Counted from the first letter of the stretch, positions 8,537 through 20,736 are shown. The stretch: 64,000 nt of DNA from Woeseia sp034521225 (GCA_034521225.1 JAXHMR010000027.1:124001-188000); one strand, 5' to 3'. Numbers and translations are program-made. The notes: generated by a model from the sequence alone, not told the origin.

Positions 8537-9526
8537 TCAGCCGGCGTTGCCATCAGCCTCATAGGCTTCGACGATGCGCTGTACCAGTTCGTGGCGCACG
8601 ACGTCACCCGGTGTGAAGTGGGTAAACGAAACACCCTTGACGTTCGCGAGTATGCGCATCGCGTTCGTCAGGCCGGATTCCTGCCCGGGCGGCAGGTCAA
8701 TCTGGGTAATATCGCCGGTGACGACGGCATGCGAGCCGAAACCGATGCGCGTCAGGAACATTTTCATTTGCGCAACGCTGGTATTTTGCGCTTCGTCGAG
8801 GATGACGAATGCTTCGTTCAGCGAACGGCCGCGCATGAATGCCAGCGGCGCCACTTCAATAATATTGCGCTCAATCAGGCGCAGTACCTGGTCGGGCCCG
8901 AGCATTTCGTATAGCGCGTCGTACATCGGCCTCAGGTACGGGTCGACTTTCTGCGACATGTCACCCGGCAGGAAACCGAGCCGCTCGCCGGCCTCGACCG
9001 CCGGCCGCACCAGGATAATGCGCCGCACCTGTTCGTTTTCCAGCGCGTCGATGGCACCCGCAACCGCAAGATATGTCTTGCCGGTACCCGCCGGGCCAAT
9101 ACCGAACGCGAGATCATGCTCACGGATACTGCGCACATAGGCGCGCTGGTTGGCACCACGCGCGCGTATCAGTTTGCGCCGTGTCTGGATCTCATACGGG
9201 CTTGTGTCGACCAACTCCGCGTCCGGGTCGATCTCGGCCACGTCGGCTTCTCTCATGACGGACTCCTGCAGACAGATGTGCACGCGTTCCGGGTCGAGAC
9301 GCTCGCTGCCGGTAAGCTTGAACAGGGATTGGATGACATTGCTGCCGATCTGTGCGGCGCCGGGGTTGCCGGTCACCCGGAAGCGGTTGCCGCGGCTCGA
9401 AATATCGACGTTCAGCCGCCGTTCGATTTGCCGCAGGTGTTCGTCGAACTGGCCACACAAATTGGCGAGACGGCTGTTATCGGCGGGTTCCAGGACGAAG
9501 TCCCGGGATATTGGTACAGCGTTCAA
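8537..9526 (-). CDS. ybeZ: PhoH-like ATPase (YbeZ)
   Basis: A 329-aa PhoH-family P-loop protein. The N-terminus EPADNSRLANLCGQFDEHL matches the YbeZ type; Walker A is GIGPAGTGKT, Walker B is AFVILDEAQN, and sensor-type FLTRIGFGSHAVVTGD follows. YbeZ acts with YbeY in RNA metabolism. The start codon is TTG at 9526 (TTG AAC GCT), which aligns the N-terminus well; no better ATG is available in frame. It is the second gene of the miaB-ybeZ-ybeY-corC-lnt series, but a 262-bp spacer with a long hairpin separates it from miaB. Confidence 0.92.
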   Translation of the reverse strand: MNAVPISRDFVLEPADNSRLANLCGQFDEHLRQIERRLNVDISSRGNRFRVTGNPGAAQIGSNVIQSLFKLTGSERLDPERVHICLQESVMREADVAEIDPDAELVDTSPYEIQTRRKLIRARGANQRAYVRSIREHDLAFGIGPAGTGKTYLAVAGAIDALENEQVRRIILVRPAVEAGERLGFLPGDMSQKVDPYLRPMYDALYEMLGPDQVLRLIERNIIEVAPLAFMRGRSLNEAFVILDEAQNTSVAQMKMFLTRIGFGSHAVVTGDITQIDLPPGQESGLTNAMRILANVKGVSFTHFTPGDVVRHELVQRIVEAYEADGNAG

Positions 9527-9624
9527 TGGTAGAAAATATGCCCTCTGATCAGGTTTGCCACGAGTAGAAGCCTACCGCGAAGCATCGCCCCTGGGAATAG
9601 GGACATGGACGGCACAGAGGTCGG

Positions 9625-9783
9625 GGCGGAGGTGTGCCCCGGGGAGGGCTGTTCAGGGCTGTGCCGGACAGGGACGTCCGGCACAGAGCGTACAGGGACG
9701 TATTTACAGCGTCCCTGAACAGCCCTCCCCGGGGTGCGCCTCCGCCTACCACCAATACCAAACGTTCTTGAATAATCCGGGCC
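9625..9783. repeat. 122-bp imperfect palindrome, dispersed element copy 1
   Basis: Positions 9625-9746 form a long hairpin: 34-bp outer arms (ggcggagg ... cctccgcc) with three mismatches, enclosing an 11-bp inner stem (ctgtgccggac / gtccggcacag). It is 98% identical to 15981-16102. The right flank at 9764-9783 carries gttcttgaataatccgggcc, a one-mismatch copy of the terminal repeat of copy 2. No matching left terminal repeat is seen, so this copy may be truncated. It lies in the miaB-ybeZ gap and has no coding sequence. Confidence 0.9.
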
Positions 9784-9788
9784 TGGAG

Positions 9789-11156
9789 TCAACCGAAGCG
9801 GGCGGCCGGCATTTGCGGGGCATCCGCCGGGCGATGCAGGCGGCCGCGCAGCGAATTCGGCAGCGCCTCGGTAATGACGACGTCCGCGAACTGCCCGATC
9901 AGGTCGTACGGCGCATCGAAATTCACCCAGCGCATGTTCTCGGTTCGGCCACACAGCTGCCGCGGGTCTTTTCTCGACGGTTTTTCAACCAGTACGCGCT
10001 GCGTCGTGCCGACCATCGACTCACTGATCGCCATCGCGTGCTGGCTGATCCGCGTCTGCAGTATCCGGAGGCGCTCCTTCTTGACAGCCATGGGCGTGTC
10101 ATCCTCGAAGGTACTGGCCGGCGTGCCCGGCCGCGGGCTGTAGATAAAACTGAACGACTGGTCAAAGCCGATATCGGCAATCAGTTTCATCGTTGCCTCA
10201 AAATCCGTATCAGTCTCACCGGGGAAGCCGACGATGAAGTCGGAGGATATCGAAATGTCGGGACGTACTTCACGCAGGCGTCGAATCTTCTGCTTGTATT
10301 CGACGACGGTGTGGCCGCGCTTCATGCGCGCAAGGATGCGGTCCGAGCCGTTCTGCACCGGCAAGTGCAGGAAATTCGCAAGCTCCGGTACATCCGCATA
10401 AGCCTCGATCAGGCTGTCGGTGAATTCAAGCGGGTGCGATGTCGTAAAGCGTATCCGCTCGATACCATCGACCGCCGCCACGTAATAGATCAGCGTTGCC
10501 AGGTCCGCAATCTGTCCGTCGTGCATCGGACCGCGGTACGCATTGACGTTTTGCCCGAGTAAATTGATCTCTCGCACGCCCTGTTCAGCAAGCAGCACGA
10601 CCTCGGCAATGACATCATCAAAGGGCCGGCTGATTTCCTCGCCGCGCGTATACGGCACGACGCAGAACGTGCAGTACTTGCTGCACCCCTCCATAACGGA
10701 CACGAATGCGGTTGGCCCGTCCGCGCGCGGCTCGGGCAGGCAATCGAACTTTTCAATCTCGGGGAAGGACACATCGACCACCGGCAGGCCTTTCGCGCGC
10801 ACCTGGTCCACCATCTGCGGCAGGCGATGCAACGTCTGCGGGCCGAATACGATATCGACGAACGGTGCGCGGCGGCTGATGCCGTCACCTTCCTGGCTGG
10901 CAACACAACCGCCGACACCGATCATCATGTGCGGGCGGTCATTCTTCAGCGCACGCCAGCGTCCCAGTTCCGAGAATACTTTCTCCTGGGCCTTTTCACG
11001 AATCGAGCAGGTATTGACCAGCAGCAGGTCCGCTTCCTCGGGTGACATGGCCATTTCATAGCCGTGCGACGCCCGCAGGACATCCGCCATCTTCTCCGAG
11101 TCGTACTCGTTCATCTGGCAGCCGTAAGTCTTGATGTAGAGCTTGTCAGCCATCAA
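9789..11156 (-). CDS. miaB: tRNA-2-methylthio-N6-dimethylallyladenosine synthase
   Basis: MiaB is a radical-SAM methylthiotransferase that modifies A37 of tRNAs after MiaA. The 455-aa protein has the N-terminal UPF0004 domain with three cluster cysteines (KTYGCQMNEYDSE, VNTCSIREKA, GVGGCVASQEGD), the radical-SAM motif CSKYCTFCVVPYTRG, and a C-terminal TRAM-like domain. The start may be ATG 11156 or 11153 (MMADKLYIKTYGC). The stop is just beyond the element at 9764-9783. The gene heads the ybeZ-ybeY-corC-lnt cluster. Confidence 0.96.
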   Translation of the reverse strand: MMADKLYIKTYGCQMNEYDSEKMADVLRASHGYEMAMSPEEADLLLVNTCSIREKAQEKVFSELGRWRALKNDRPHMMIGVGGCVASQEGDGISRRAPFVDIVFGPQTLHRLPQMVDQVRAKGLPVVDVSFPEIEKFDCLPEPRADGPTAFVSVMEGCSKYCTFCVVPYTRGEEISRPFDDVIAEVVLLAEQGVREINLLGQNVNAYRGPMHDGQIADLATLIYYVAAVDGIERIRFTTSHPLEFTDSLIEAYADVPELANFLHLPVQNGSDRILARMKRGHTVVEYKQKIRRLREVRPDISISSDFIVGFPGETDTDFEATMKLIADIGFDQSFSFIYSPRPGTPASTFEDDTPMAVKKERLRILQTRISQHAMAISESMVGTTQRVLVEKPSRKDPRQLCGRTENMRWVNFDAPYDLIGQFADVVITEALPNSLRGRLHRPADAPQMPAARFG

Positions 11157-11167
11157 CCCGAACGGTG

Positions 11168-11608
11168 TCAGAACGGTATGTCATCATCAAAACCACTACC
11201 GCCATCGTCGGACGGTCCCGGCGCCGGGCCGGACGAGCCCGTGTCCTGCGACGCCGGCGCACCGCCGCCACCACGGCCGCCGAGCATCTGCATTTCATCG
11301 GCAATAATTTCAGTCGTGTAGCGGTCATTGCCCTGCTTGTCCTGCCACTTGCGGGTCCGCAGTTTGCCTTCGATGTAAACCTGTGAGCCCTTGCGGAGGT
11401 ATTCAGCGGCAATCTCGGCGAGCTTGCCGAACATCGCGATCCGATGCCACTCGGTACGCTCCTTTTGCTCACCGGTCTGCTTGTCCTTCCACATTTCATT
11501 GGTCGCGACCGTCATGTTCGTAACCGCCGCCCCGCTCGGCATATAGCGCGTTTCAGGATCCTGCCCCAGATTTCCAACGACGATGACTTTATTGATTCCA
11601 CGGGCCAT
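11168..11608 (-). CDS. ssb: Single-stranded DNA-binding protein
   Basis: The 146-aa SSB coats single-stranded DNA during replication, recombination and repair. It has the OB fold (INKVIVVGNLGQDPETRYMPSG to IEGKLRTRKW), a Gly/Ser/Pro-rich linker and the acidic tip DDDIPF that recruits partner proteins. ATG 11608 (MARGINK) is preceded by AGGAATCAG; a start at 11659 would add 17 unrelated residues. It lies downstream of the MFS gene and upstream of miaB. The ssb-MFS-uvrA neighbourhood is common in gammaproteobacteria. Confidence 0.96.
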   Translation of the reverse strand: MARGINKVIVVGNLGQDPETRYMPSGAAVTNMTVATNEMWKDKQTGEQKERTEWHRIAMFGKLAEIAAEYLRKGSQVYIEGKLRTRKWQDKQGNDRYTTEIIADEMQMLGGRGGGGAPASQDTGSSGPAPGPSDDGGSGFDDDIPF

Positions 11609-11716
11609 AGCTGATTCCTGATTCCTGATTGGGTCGGCGCTGTCGATGCTTGGCGGCATCGAAGCATGAACGGGGAGCCTATTGTAGAGACTGACAACGC
11701 AAAAGCCAGCCCGATT

Positions 11717-12922
11717 TCAGGTACTTTCGCCCACTTTCGCAGCCTTTGGCGCGATGCCCAGAAGAGCCAGCCAGCCCGCGGCCAGCACCGCGCAGACAAG
11801 AAATACGGTGGCCGGCTCGCCGCCTTTGAGAAAGTGACCGCCGAGCAGCCCCCCGGCGAATGCACCGAGAAACTGGCAGCTTGCGAACAGCCCGAGCGAC
11901 GCGCCGCGCAGCTCGCTGTCCGCCAGCAGTGACAGGCGCGCCGGCAATCCGGCCTCGAGAAAATTGAAGCCAGCAAAAAACAGGGACAATGCGGCGACTA
12001 CTGCAGGCGTGCTCTCGCCGGCAAACACCAGTACCAACTCGCCGGCAAACAGCAGCGCCACCGCGATGCCGATCGTCGACGCGCGGCCACGCCGGTCGTC
12101 CGCGACGATCAGCGGCACCGTTCCCGCCAGCGACAGGACCAGCGCGCCGACATAGATGGGCCAATGATCGGTCAGCGGCAACCCGAGCCGGTTTCTTAAC
12201 AGAAACGGCAATGCGACGAAGCTCGCGGTCAACAGCACGTGCAACAGGAAAATATATGAATCGAGCTGCAACAGCGGCAGTTTCCACGAGCGCTGCCACG
12301 GCACGGAAGTCTCGCGAAGGACCCGCGCCGGGGCTCTGGGCAGCGCGAAAACCAGCATCGCTCCGGCAACGCCGAGCAGCGCCGACACCCAGAACAGCGC
12401 GCGAACACCGGCGGATGCGGCAATCATAGGCCCGACAATCAGCGCCAGCAGGAACGATGCACCGATACCGATGCCGAAGATTGCCATCGAGCGCGTGCGG
12501 ACTTCCGGCCGGGTCGAATCCGCCAGCAGCGCCGCGAGCGTCGCGGACACGGCGCCCGCTCCCTGCAGCAGACGCCCGGCAATAACACCCCAGATCGTCA
12601 GGCTTTCAGCCGCGATGATGCTGCCGCCGGTAAACATCGCAAGGCCGAACAGGATGACCGGCATGCGCCCGAACCGGTCGGATGCCGCACCAAACGGAAT
12701 CTGCAGCAGCGCCTGCGTCAGGCCGTAGCCGCCTACAGCAACTCCAATCAGCATTGGTGTCGCGCCGCGCAAATCCCCGGCAAATAACGCCAGAACCGGC
12801 AGCAGCGCAAACAGGCCGAACATCCGGCAGGTGCTGATCAGGGACACCAGGGCCACGCTGCGCCGCTCGATCGGCAACATGGGGCTGAACAGTGCTTTGG
12901 GTTGTCGTGGGGCTTCAGGCAT
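11717..12922 (-). CDS. MFS transporter
   Basis: A 401-aa major facilitator protein with 12 predicted membrane helices. The motif-A-like loop is GAASDRFGRMP after helix 2, and GRLLQGAGAVSATLAALLADSTRP fits motif B/C of drug-proton antiporter groups. YajR-like exporters commonly lie between ssb and uvrA, which is the arrangement here, but no substrate can be assigned. Transcribed divergently from uvrA across 153 bp. Confidence 0.88.
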   Translation of the reverse strand: MPEAPRQPKALFSPMLPIERRSVALVSLISTCRMFGLFALLPVLALFAGDLRGATPMLIGVAVGGYGLTQALLQIPFGAASDRFGRMPVILFGLAMFTGGSIIAAESLTIWGVIAGRLLQGAGAVSATLAALLADSTRPEVRTRSMAIFGIGIGASFLLALIVGPMIAASAGVRALFWVSALLGVAGAMLVFALPRAPARVLRETSVPWQRSWKLPLLQLDSYIFLLHVLLTASFVALPFLLRNRLGLPLTDHWPIYVGALVLSLAGTVPLIVADDRRGRASTIGIAVALLFAGELVLVFAGESTPAVVAALSLFFAGFNFLEAGLPARLSLLADSELRGASLGLFASCQFLGAFAGGLLGGHFLKGGEPATVFLVCAVLAAGWLALLGIAPKAAKVGEST

Positions 12923-13010
12923 GAACGTGGGCCGTCCTGTGGCACCGGCACTGCCCGGGCCCGCGCGGCGCCGGCCGCCCGGGCTCCCGGCCGGGATATT
13001 TGTGTGCGTT

Positions 13011-13040
13011 TTGCCCCGGCGTCGCGGGGCGGCGTATATT
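13011..13040 (+). promoter_or_regulatory. Candidate sigma70 promoter of uvrA
   Basis: TTGCCC (13011-13016) and TATATT (13035-13040) are separated by 18 bp, with the uvrA ATG 36 bp downstream. No convincing LexA operator (CTG-N10-CAG) was seen around it, but this was checked only by eye. Confidence 0.45.
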
Positions 13041-13075
13041 AGCAGGTTGTTTCGCGATCACTAAACCGGCACCCA

Positions 13076-15923
<2,848 letters not shown>

Positions 15924-15943
15924 CGCCCGGGCACCTCGAAGTC

Positions 15944-16139
15944 GGCCCGGATTATTCATGAACATCGCGATATGGCAGGGGGCGGAGGTGTGCCCCGGGG
16001 AGGGCTTTTCAGGGCTGTGCCGGACAGGGACGTCCGGCACAGAGCGTACAGGGACGTATTTACAGCGTCCCTGAAAAGCCCTCCCCGGGGTGCGCCTTCG
16101 CCAACCACCGAACCAAAACGTTCATGAATAATCCGGGCC
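15944..16139. repeat. 196-bp MITE-like element with 20-bp terminal inverted repeats, copy 2
   Basis: The ends 15944-15963 (ggcccggattattcatgaac) and 16120-16139 are perfect inverted repeats. Inside, 15981-16102 is the same 122-bp imperfect palindrome as at 9625-9746, differing at three positions. Two of these, 16007 (T) and 16076 (A), pair with each other, where copy 1 has G and C. There is no coding sequence and no obvious target duplication. It begins 20 bp after the uvrA stop. Confidence 0.92.
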
Positions 16140-16244
16140 AGCCGACTGCTACCTACGTCCAGCCCTTTTGTCGGCCAACATAGCGGTCGAACGCCTTGGC
16201 AAATGTCAGGAACGCACAACGCTTGTTGATGCGACGGGAGCCGG

Positions 16245-16787
16245 TCATGACTTGCCGCAGCCCCGCGCCAGGGCAAGGCGCATCGCCACCCGCTTGCCCG
16301 GATCGATGCCCGCCGCCTGCTCCTGCTGCAGCCGCTCGCGGAGACCGGGGCCCAGTTCCTCCTCGTCGATCGTCCGAAACCCGAGGGACGCATAGAACGG
16401 TGCATTCCATCGGACATGGCGAAACGTTACCAGCGTCAGGCCGGTGCGCCCTTGTGCCTCGGCCCAGTCAATCACGGCCTCGACGAGCCGCTTGCCAATG
16501 CCGCGCCGCCCATGGTCCGGCGTCACGTCGACCTCATCGAGAAACGCATCGTTATCCAGGGTATCGGCGAGCGCGAATCCGACCACTCCCTCGCGCGCTG
16601 CCAGCGCCACCCACAGGCGCCCATCGCGCTGCGCTTTCAGCAGCGTATTGCGGTCAGTGACGCGATAACGAATATGCGGCGGCAGGTCCCGCTCGGAGAA
16701 CAGCCGCGCCGCCGCGCGCTCGATCACGGGTATTGCGGCGAGATGCGACTGGCGAGCCGCCGCAATGCGGTAATTCGGATCCATCAT
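16245..16787 (-). CDS. GNAT family N-acetyltransferase
   Basis: A 180-aa Gcn5-related acetyltransferase. The acetyl-CoA-binding motif A is VDVTPDHGRRGIGKRLVEAVIDWA, and the C-terminal NAPFYASLGFRTID fits motif B. The substrate is unknown. Its stop lies 105 bp from the repeat element, and the gene is 12 bp downstream of the DUF2238 membrane gene, so the two may be co-transcribed. The start may be either of the two tandem ATGs near 16787. Confidence 0.85.
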   Translation of the reverse strand: MMDPNYRIAAARQSHLAAIPVIERAAARLFSERDLPPHIRYRVTDRNTLLKAQRDGRLWVALAAREGVVGFALADTLDNDAFLDEVDVTPDHGRRGIGKRLVEAVIDWAEAQGRTGLTLVTFRHVRWNAPFYASLGFRTIDEEELGPGLRERLQQEQAAGIDPGKRVAMRLALARGCGKS

Positions 16788-16799
16788 GAAGCCGGGCGC

Positions 16800-17429
16800 T
16801 CAGACAAATCCCGCCGCGCGGAGCTGACGGTCGTGAACACGACTGAGCACGAGCAGCGCGAGTATCGCGCCGATCAACGCGTACAACATGTCGGATTGCG
16901 TGTCCCACACATAACCCTGTGTGCCAAGGAACGAATCGGCCGCCTTCGCTGACAATAAAGCTACCCACCATTCGATAAGCTCGTAGAAAGCGCTGACCGC
17001 CAGGCAAAAGCAGACGACAAAGAAATTTCGCCAGCCGGCATGGGTAAACACGCCGTTCCGGATGACCACCTCGCGCGCAATGATCGCGGGCACGAATCCC
17101 TGCGCAAGATGGCCCAGCTTGTCGTAGTTGTTGCGTTCGAGATCGAATGCCGCGCTCAGCCAGTCGCCGAGCGGCACCTCGGCGTAGGTATAGTGGCCGC
17201 CGACGATCAGGATGATGGCATGCACCAGGATCAGCACATAGGTCAGAACCGTAAGCGGATAGCGGCGGCGCGTTGCCAGCAGTATTAATGCTCCGGCCAC
17301 GGCGGGCGAGACCTCGAGAGCCCATGTCGGATAGTCAGCCGGCCGGATTCCTGACCAGATCAGCACCGCGAGGAACACACCGGTCCATGCGAACGGCCGC
17401 CATCCGGCGGAGACCTGCTGGGCAGTCAT
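16800..17429 (-). CDS. DUF2238 (YjdF-like) inner-membrane protein
   Basis: A 209-aa protein with five or six membrane helices. The family-defining region GGHYTYAEVPLGDWL and NNYDKLGHLAQGFVPA lies between helices 3 and 4, followed by FYELIEWWVALL and GYVWDTQSDMLYALIGA. These conserved polar residues inside the membrane suggest transport or catalysis, but no function is established. It is followed closely by the GNAT gene. Confidence 0.85.
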   Translation of the reverse strand: MTAQQVSAGWRPFAWTGVFLAVLIWSGIRPADYPTWALEVSPAVAGALILLATRRRYPLTVLTYVLILVHAIILIVGGHYTYAEVPLGDWLSAAFDLERNNYDKLGHLAQGFVPAIIAREVVIRNGVFTHAGWRNFFVVCFCLAVSAFYELIEWWVALLSAKAADSFLGTQGYVWDTQSDMLYALIGAILALLVLSRVHDRQLRAAGFV

Positions 17430-17510
17430 ACTGCGCTCCCGCGTAAAAGGTGCCTGATTTCACTACGGCGCGAGACGCCGCAAAAAGGCCGGGCCATTAT
17501 GCACCACGCG

Positions 17511-17717
17511 TCAGTAATGCGGCGGTTTCTGTTCGTCGTCGGCAGCCGATTCCGGCCGTTCCGCCAGTGACTGGATGCGTTCGCCAAGGGTTATGGCGAG
17601 ATTCTGCAGCCGGGTCAGCTGCGCCTGCTGGTCGGTCAACACGTCGTTGAGCTCAGCCAGGGTCTGTTCCTGGTAGGCGATCCTCATTTCGATGTCGATC
17701 AAGCGTTGCTCGTCCAT
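17511..17717 (-). CDS. slyX: SlyX family protein
   Basis: A 68-aa helical protein: IEMRIAYQEQTLAELNDVL followed by DQQAQLTRLQNLAITLGERI shows the heptad pattern of a coiled coil, and the C-terminus PPHY is the SlyX hallmark. The biochemical role is unknown. ATG 17717 has GGGACG about 3 nt upstream. It is divergent from uup. Confidence 0.85.
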   Translation of the reverse strand: MDEQRLIDIEMRIAYQEQTLAELNDVLTDQQAQLTRLQNLAITLGERIQSLAERPESAADDEQKPPHY

Positions 17718-17834
17718 ATCGTCCCGCCAGCGCCCGCGGCGCGCGCCCATCCAGAAGCGACAGTACGGGCCGCCGCAGGATTGTTCAATACTGCCGTGTA
17801 CTGCGTGTATGCTGACGGCCGCATCCCCACCACG

Positions 17835-17856
17835 GTACCGGCCAGCAAGCCGGTAC
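17835..17856. repeat. 8-bp stem-loop in the uup leader
   Basis: The arms gtaccggc (17835-17842) and gccggtac (17849-17856) flank the loop cagcaa, 20 bp before the uup start. It could affect translation initiation, but this is untested. Confidence 0.5.
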
Positions 17857-17875
17857 ACGGTCTGACGATACCGGC

Positions 17876-19792
17876 ATGTCCCTGATACGCTTTGAAAACC
17901 TGTCGCTCGATTTCGGTGAGCAGCGCATCCTGCACGACGCAAGCCTCGCCATCGAGCCCGGCGAACGCGTGCGCCTGATCGGCCGCAACGGCGCCGGCAA
18001 GTCAACGACGCTGAAACTCATCGCCGGACAGGTCGAGCCGGACCGCGGCGACATCGTCAGGCAGTCCGGACTTGTCGTCAGCCAGCTGGCGCAGGTGCTG
18101 CCGGACGTCGACACGCAGACCGTTCGTGACTTCGTTAAATCCGGTCTTAAAGAAACTGAGGACCTGCTGCATGAATACCGGCAGCGCTCAGCGGCAGCGC
18201 TTGACCCGAGCGGGCTTCGTGACCTCGAGGCACTGCACCGGCAGATCGACGTTGCCGGCGGCTGGCACATCGACCAGCGCGTCGACGCCACCATCAGTGA
18301 ACTGAACCTCCCCGCCGGCAAAGCCATGAATGAATTATCGGGCGGCTGGCGCCGGCGTGCTGCACTGGCCGCCGCACTGGTGCGGAATCCGGATCTGCTG
18401 CTGCTCGATGAACCGACCAATCACCTCGATATCGTGACGATCGAATGGCTGGAAAACATTATCTATAGCTATCCGGGCGCCGTACTTTTTATTACGCATG
18501 ACCGTGCTTTCCTGCAGAAGCTTGCAACCCGGATCGTCGAGATTGACCGAGGTGAACTGACGAGCTGGCCGGGAGACTTCCGAAATTTTCTGCGCCGCAA
18601 GGAAAAGGCCCTGGAGGACGAGGAGACAGAGCGCGCACGATTCGACAAAAAGCTTGCTCAGGAAGAGGTCTGGATTCGCCAGGGAGTAAAGGCCCGCCGC
18701 ACGCGCAATGAAGGACGGGCACGAACGCTGCAAAAAATGCGTGATGAGCGTGCCCAGCGGCAGAGCCGCGATGCCAGCGCACGGATGCACATCGAAAAGG
18801 CGGACGATTCCGGCCGCAAGGTCATTCGCGCACGGAACGTATCATTCGGCCACGGGGATGAGCTGCTGGTCAGCGACTTTTCCGTGAAGATCATGCGCGG
18901 TGACCGTATCGGCATCCTCGGCAATAATGGTGTTGGCAAGTCGACACTGCTGAAGCTGCTGCTGGGCGAACTCGAGCCCTGGTCCGGCACGGTCAAGCAC
19001 GGGACCAACCTGAAAATCGGCTATTTTGACCAGCTGCGCGAATCCCTCGATCCTGAAAAGTCCGTGGCCGAGAACGTCGGCGAAGGCCGTACGTGGATCA
19101 GTCTTGGCGGCAAGGACCGCCATATCGTCGGTTACCTGAAGGGATTCCTGTTCACACCGGAACGGGCAATGACGCCGGTCAAGTCCTTGTCCGGCGGCGA
19201 ACGGAACCGGGTCATACTTGCGAAACTCTTTACACGGCCCGCCAATCTGCTGGTGCTGGACGAACCCACGAACGACCTCGATATCGAGACGCTCGAGGTA
19301 CTCGAGGACAAACTGGCGGCCTTTGACGGGACGCTGATCATCGTCAGCCACGATCGCGAATTTCTGGACAATGTCGTGACCAGCACGATCGCATTCGAGA
19401 AAGGCGGGCAGCTCCGGGAGTATGTCGGCGGATACAGCGACTGGCTACGGCAGGGAAAGACGCTGGACGATGTCGAGTCACCGGATGCCGCGGGGAGTTC
19501 CGCCGGCGACAAGCCGCCTGAGCCACGGCCGGCGAAGCAGGTGCAGAAACTCGGCTATCGGGAGCAACGCGAACTCGACGCATTGCCCGGCAGGATCGAG
19601 GCACTGGAAGCGCACATCGCCGGCCTTGAGGAGCGCATGACGTCGCCGGGCTTCTACAGTGACGGTCATGACGCCGTGCAGCCGATCATCGATGATCTCG
19701 CGCAAAGCAGGAACGATCTCGAGCAACTGGTCGAGCGATGGTCGCAGCTGGAAGAACAGCTGCAAGCATGGCGCGACCAGAAGCCGCGATAG
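17876..19792 (+). CDS. uup: ABC-F ATPase Uup
   Basis: A 638-aa ABC-F protein without membrane helices. It has two ATPase modules: Walker A GRNGAGKST and GNNGVGKST, signatures LSGGWRRRAALAAALVRNP and LSGGERNRVILAKLF, and Walker B LLLLDEPTNHLD and LLVLDEPTNDLD. The inter-domain linker is rich in charged residues, and a C-terminal coiled coil (LPGRIEALEAHIAGLEERM) typical of Uup binds DNA or the ribosome. Uup affects ribosome function and precise transposon excision in E. coli. Confidence 0.93.
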   Translation: MSLIRFENLSLDFGEQRILHDASLAIEPGERVRLIGRNGAGKSTTLKLIAGQVEPDRGDIVRQSGLVVSQLAQVLPDVDTQTVRDFVKSGLKETEDLLHEYRQRSAAALDPSGLRDLEALHRQIDVAGGWHIDQRVDATISELNLPAGKAMNELSGGWRRRAALAAALVRNPDLLLLDEPTNHLDIVTIEWLENIIYSYPGAVLFITHDRAFLQKLATRIVEIDRGELTSWPGDFRNFLRRKEKALEDEETERARFDKKLAQEEVWIRQGVKARRTRNEGRARTLQKMRDERAQRQSRDASARMHIEKADDSGRKVIRARNVSFGHGDELLVSDFSVKIMRGDRIGILGNNGVGKSTLLKLLLGELEPWSGTVKHGTNLKIGYFDQLRESLDPEKSVAENVGEGRTWISLGGKDRHIVGYLKGFLFTPERAMTPVKSLSGGERNRVILAKLFTRPANLLVLDEPTNDLDIETLEVLEDKLAAFDGTLIIVSHDREFLDNVVTSTIAFEKGGQLREYVGGYSDWLRQGKTLDDVESPDAAGSSAGDKPPEPRPAKQVQKLGYREQRELDALPGRIEALEAHIAGLEERMTSPGFYSDGHDAVQPIIDDLAQSRNDLEQLVERWSQLEEQLQAWRDQKPR

Positions 19793-19870
19793 CGACGTCT
19801 CCGAGTTTGCCAGCGCGTGCGCCCCGACAGCGCGGACGACTGTACCCCGGATATGTCACCGATTTCGGGG

Positions 19871-20257
19871 CTACAGCAGTTCGATCGCCAACAGCATCTG
19901 GCCGACAAAACCCACAACAAATGCCAGCGTGCGCACCCATGGAATGGCAAATGTGTACGCCAGCACATGCACGACGCGCGCCCAGAAATATATCTGGCAT
20001 GCCAGCACAGTTGTCTCGTTACTGCTGCCGGTAGCATGCGCGACAAGTACAAGCGCCGCGAATACGACAAGGTTTTCAATCGCATTGGCATGGGCAGCCT
20101 TCATGCGCTCTGCCCAGCCGGCCATCGGCGGCGGGTTGTCCGGGTAACCCACGGCATCGACAAGGCCGCGAACGGCGATCATGTTCAGGATGTAAGGCAC
20201 CCATAACAGCGCCGTCAGCGTCGCTACCCACGTCAGGTACATAAGTTCACTGGTCAT
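19871..20257 (-). CDS. MAPEG family membrane protein
   Basis: A 128-aa protein with four membrane helices. MAAHANAIENLVVFAALVLVAH-type family sequence (here RMKAAHANAIENLVVF) marks the MAPEG superfamily of glutathione- and eicosanoid-linked membrane proteins. ATG 20257 is preferred because AAGGAG lies 7 nt upstream; a GTG at 20263 would be too close to it. The bacterial substrate is unknown. Confidence 0.85.
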   Translation of the reverse strand: MTSELMYLTWVATLTALLWVPYILNMIAVRGLVDAVGYPDNPPPMAGWAERMKAAHANAIENLVVFAALVLVAHATGSSNETTVLACQIYFWARVVHVLAYTFAIPWVRTLAFVVGFVGQMLLAIELL

Positions 20258-20270
20258 AGTCACTCTCCTT

Positions 20271-20652
20271 CTAATCCCACTGCCGGGCTTTTTCGTTGAA
20301 GTCCTTACTGACGACAGGCACGACGCAGAAGCGCTGGCCGGTCGGTGCCTCCATTACGCACCAGGTCTTTATGTCGGCAATGCGCCGTGCACCAAGGCCT
20401 TCCAGCCGGCGTACTTCCGCCTCGATATCGTCCGCTTCGATGTCAAGATGCACGCGGCTCGCATGCTCTACCTGTTGTACCTCCGCGTATACTTCGCCGT
20501 CTGCGCATCTCGAGCTCGACGTAGGGGCCGGTACCCTGGCTCGCAGCCGACTTCGGCGGTGCGCCAAGTGCGCTACTCCAGAATGCGGCAGCCGCATCGA
20601 GATCGTCCGTCCTGCAGTCAATAATGAATCCCGCAAGCTTGCTCCTGTGCAT
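20271..20652 (-). CDS. VOC (glyoxalase-like) family protein (frameshifted)
   Basis: About 126 aa. The first frame reads LAGFIIDCRTDDLDAAAAFW to GPYVELEMR, and the second DGEVYAEVQQVEHASRVHLDIEADD to FCVVPVVSKDF; one extra base near 20503 separates them. This is a single vicinal-oxygen-chelate domain with His and Glu ligands (HLDIE). The ATG at 20652 abuts GGGGAG; a TTG at about 20637, spaced properly from AGGAG, is an alternative start. It ends 13 bp upstream of the MAPEG start and may form an operon with it. Confidence 0.65.
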
Positions 20653-20736
20653 CTCCCCTGCCTGCCGTTTTAGACGGTTAACTACGGGAACAGAATAATC
20701 CTGCGTACGCGTTTCGCCAACCCCTGAGCTGCGGGC

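Noticed and set aside
16153..16244. Short leftward frame ending FDRYVGRQKGWT after the GNAT gene
   Set aside because: Only about 30 residues, no start with a ribosome binding site, no family recognised.
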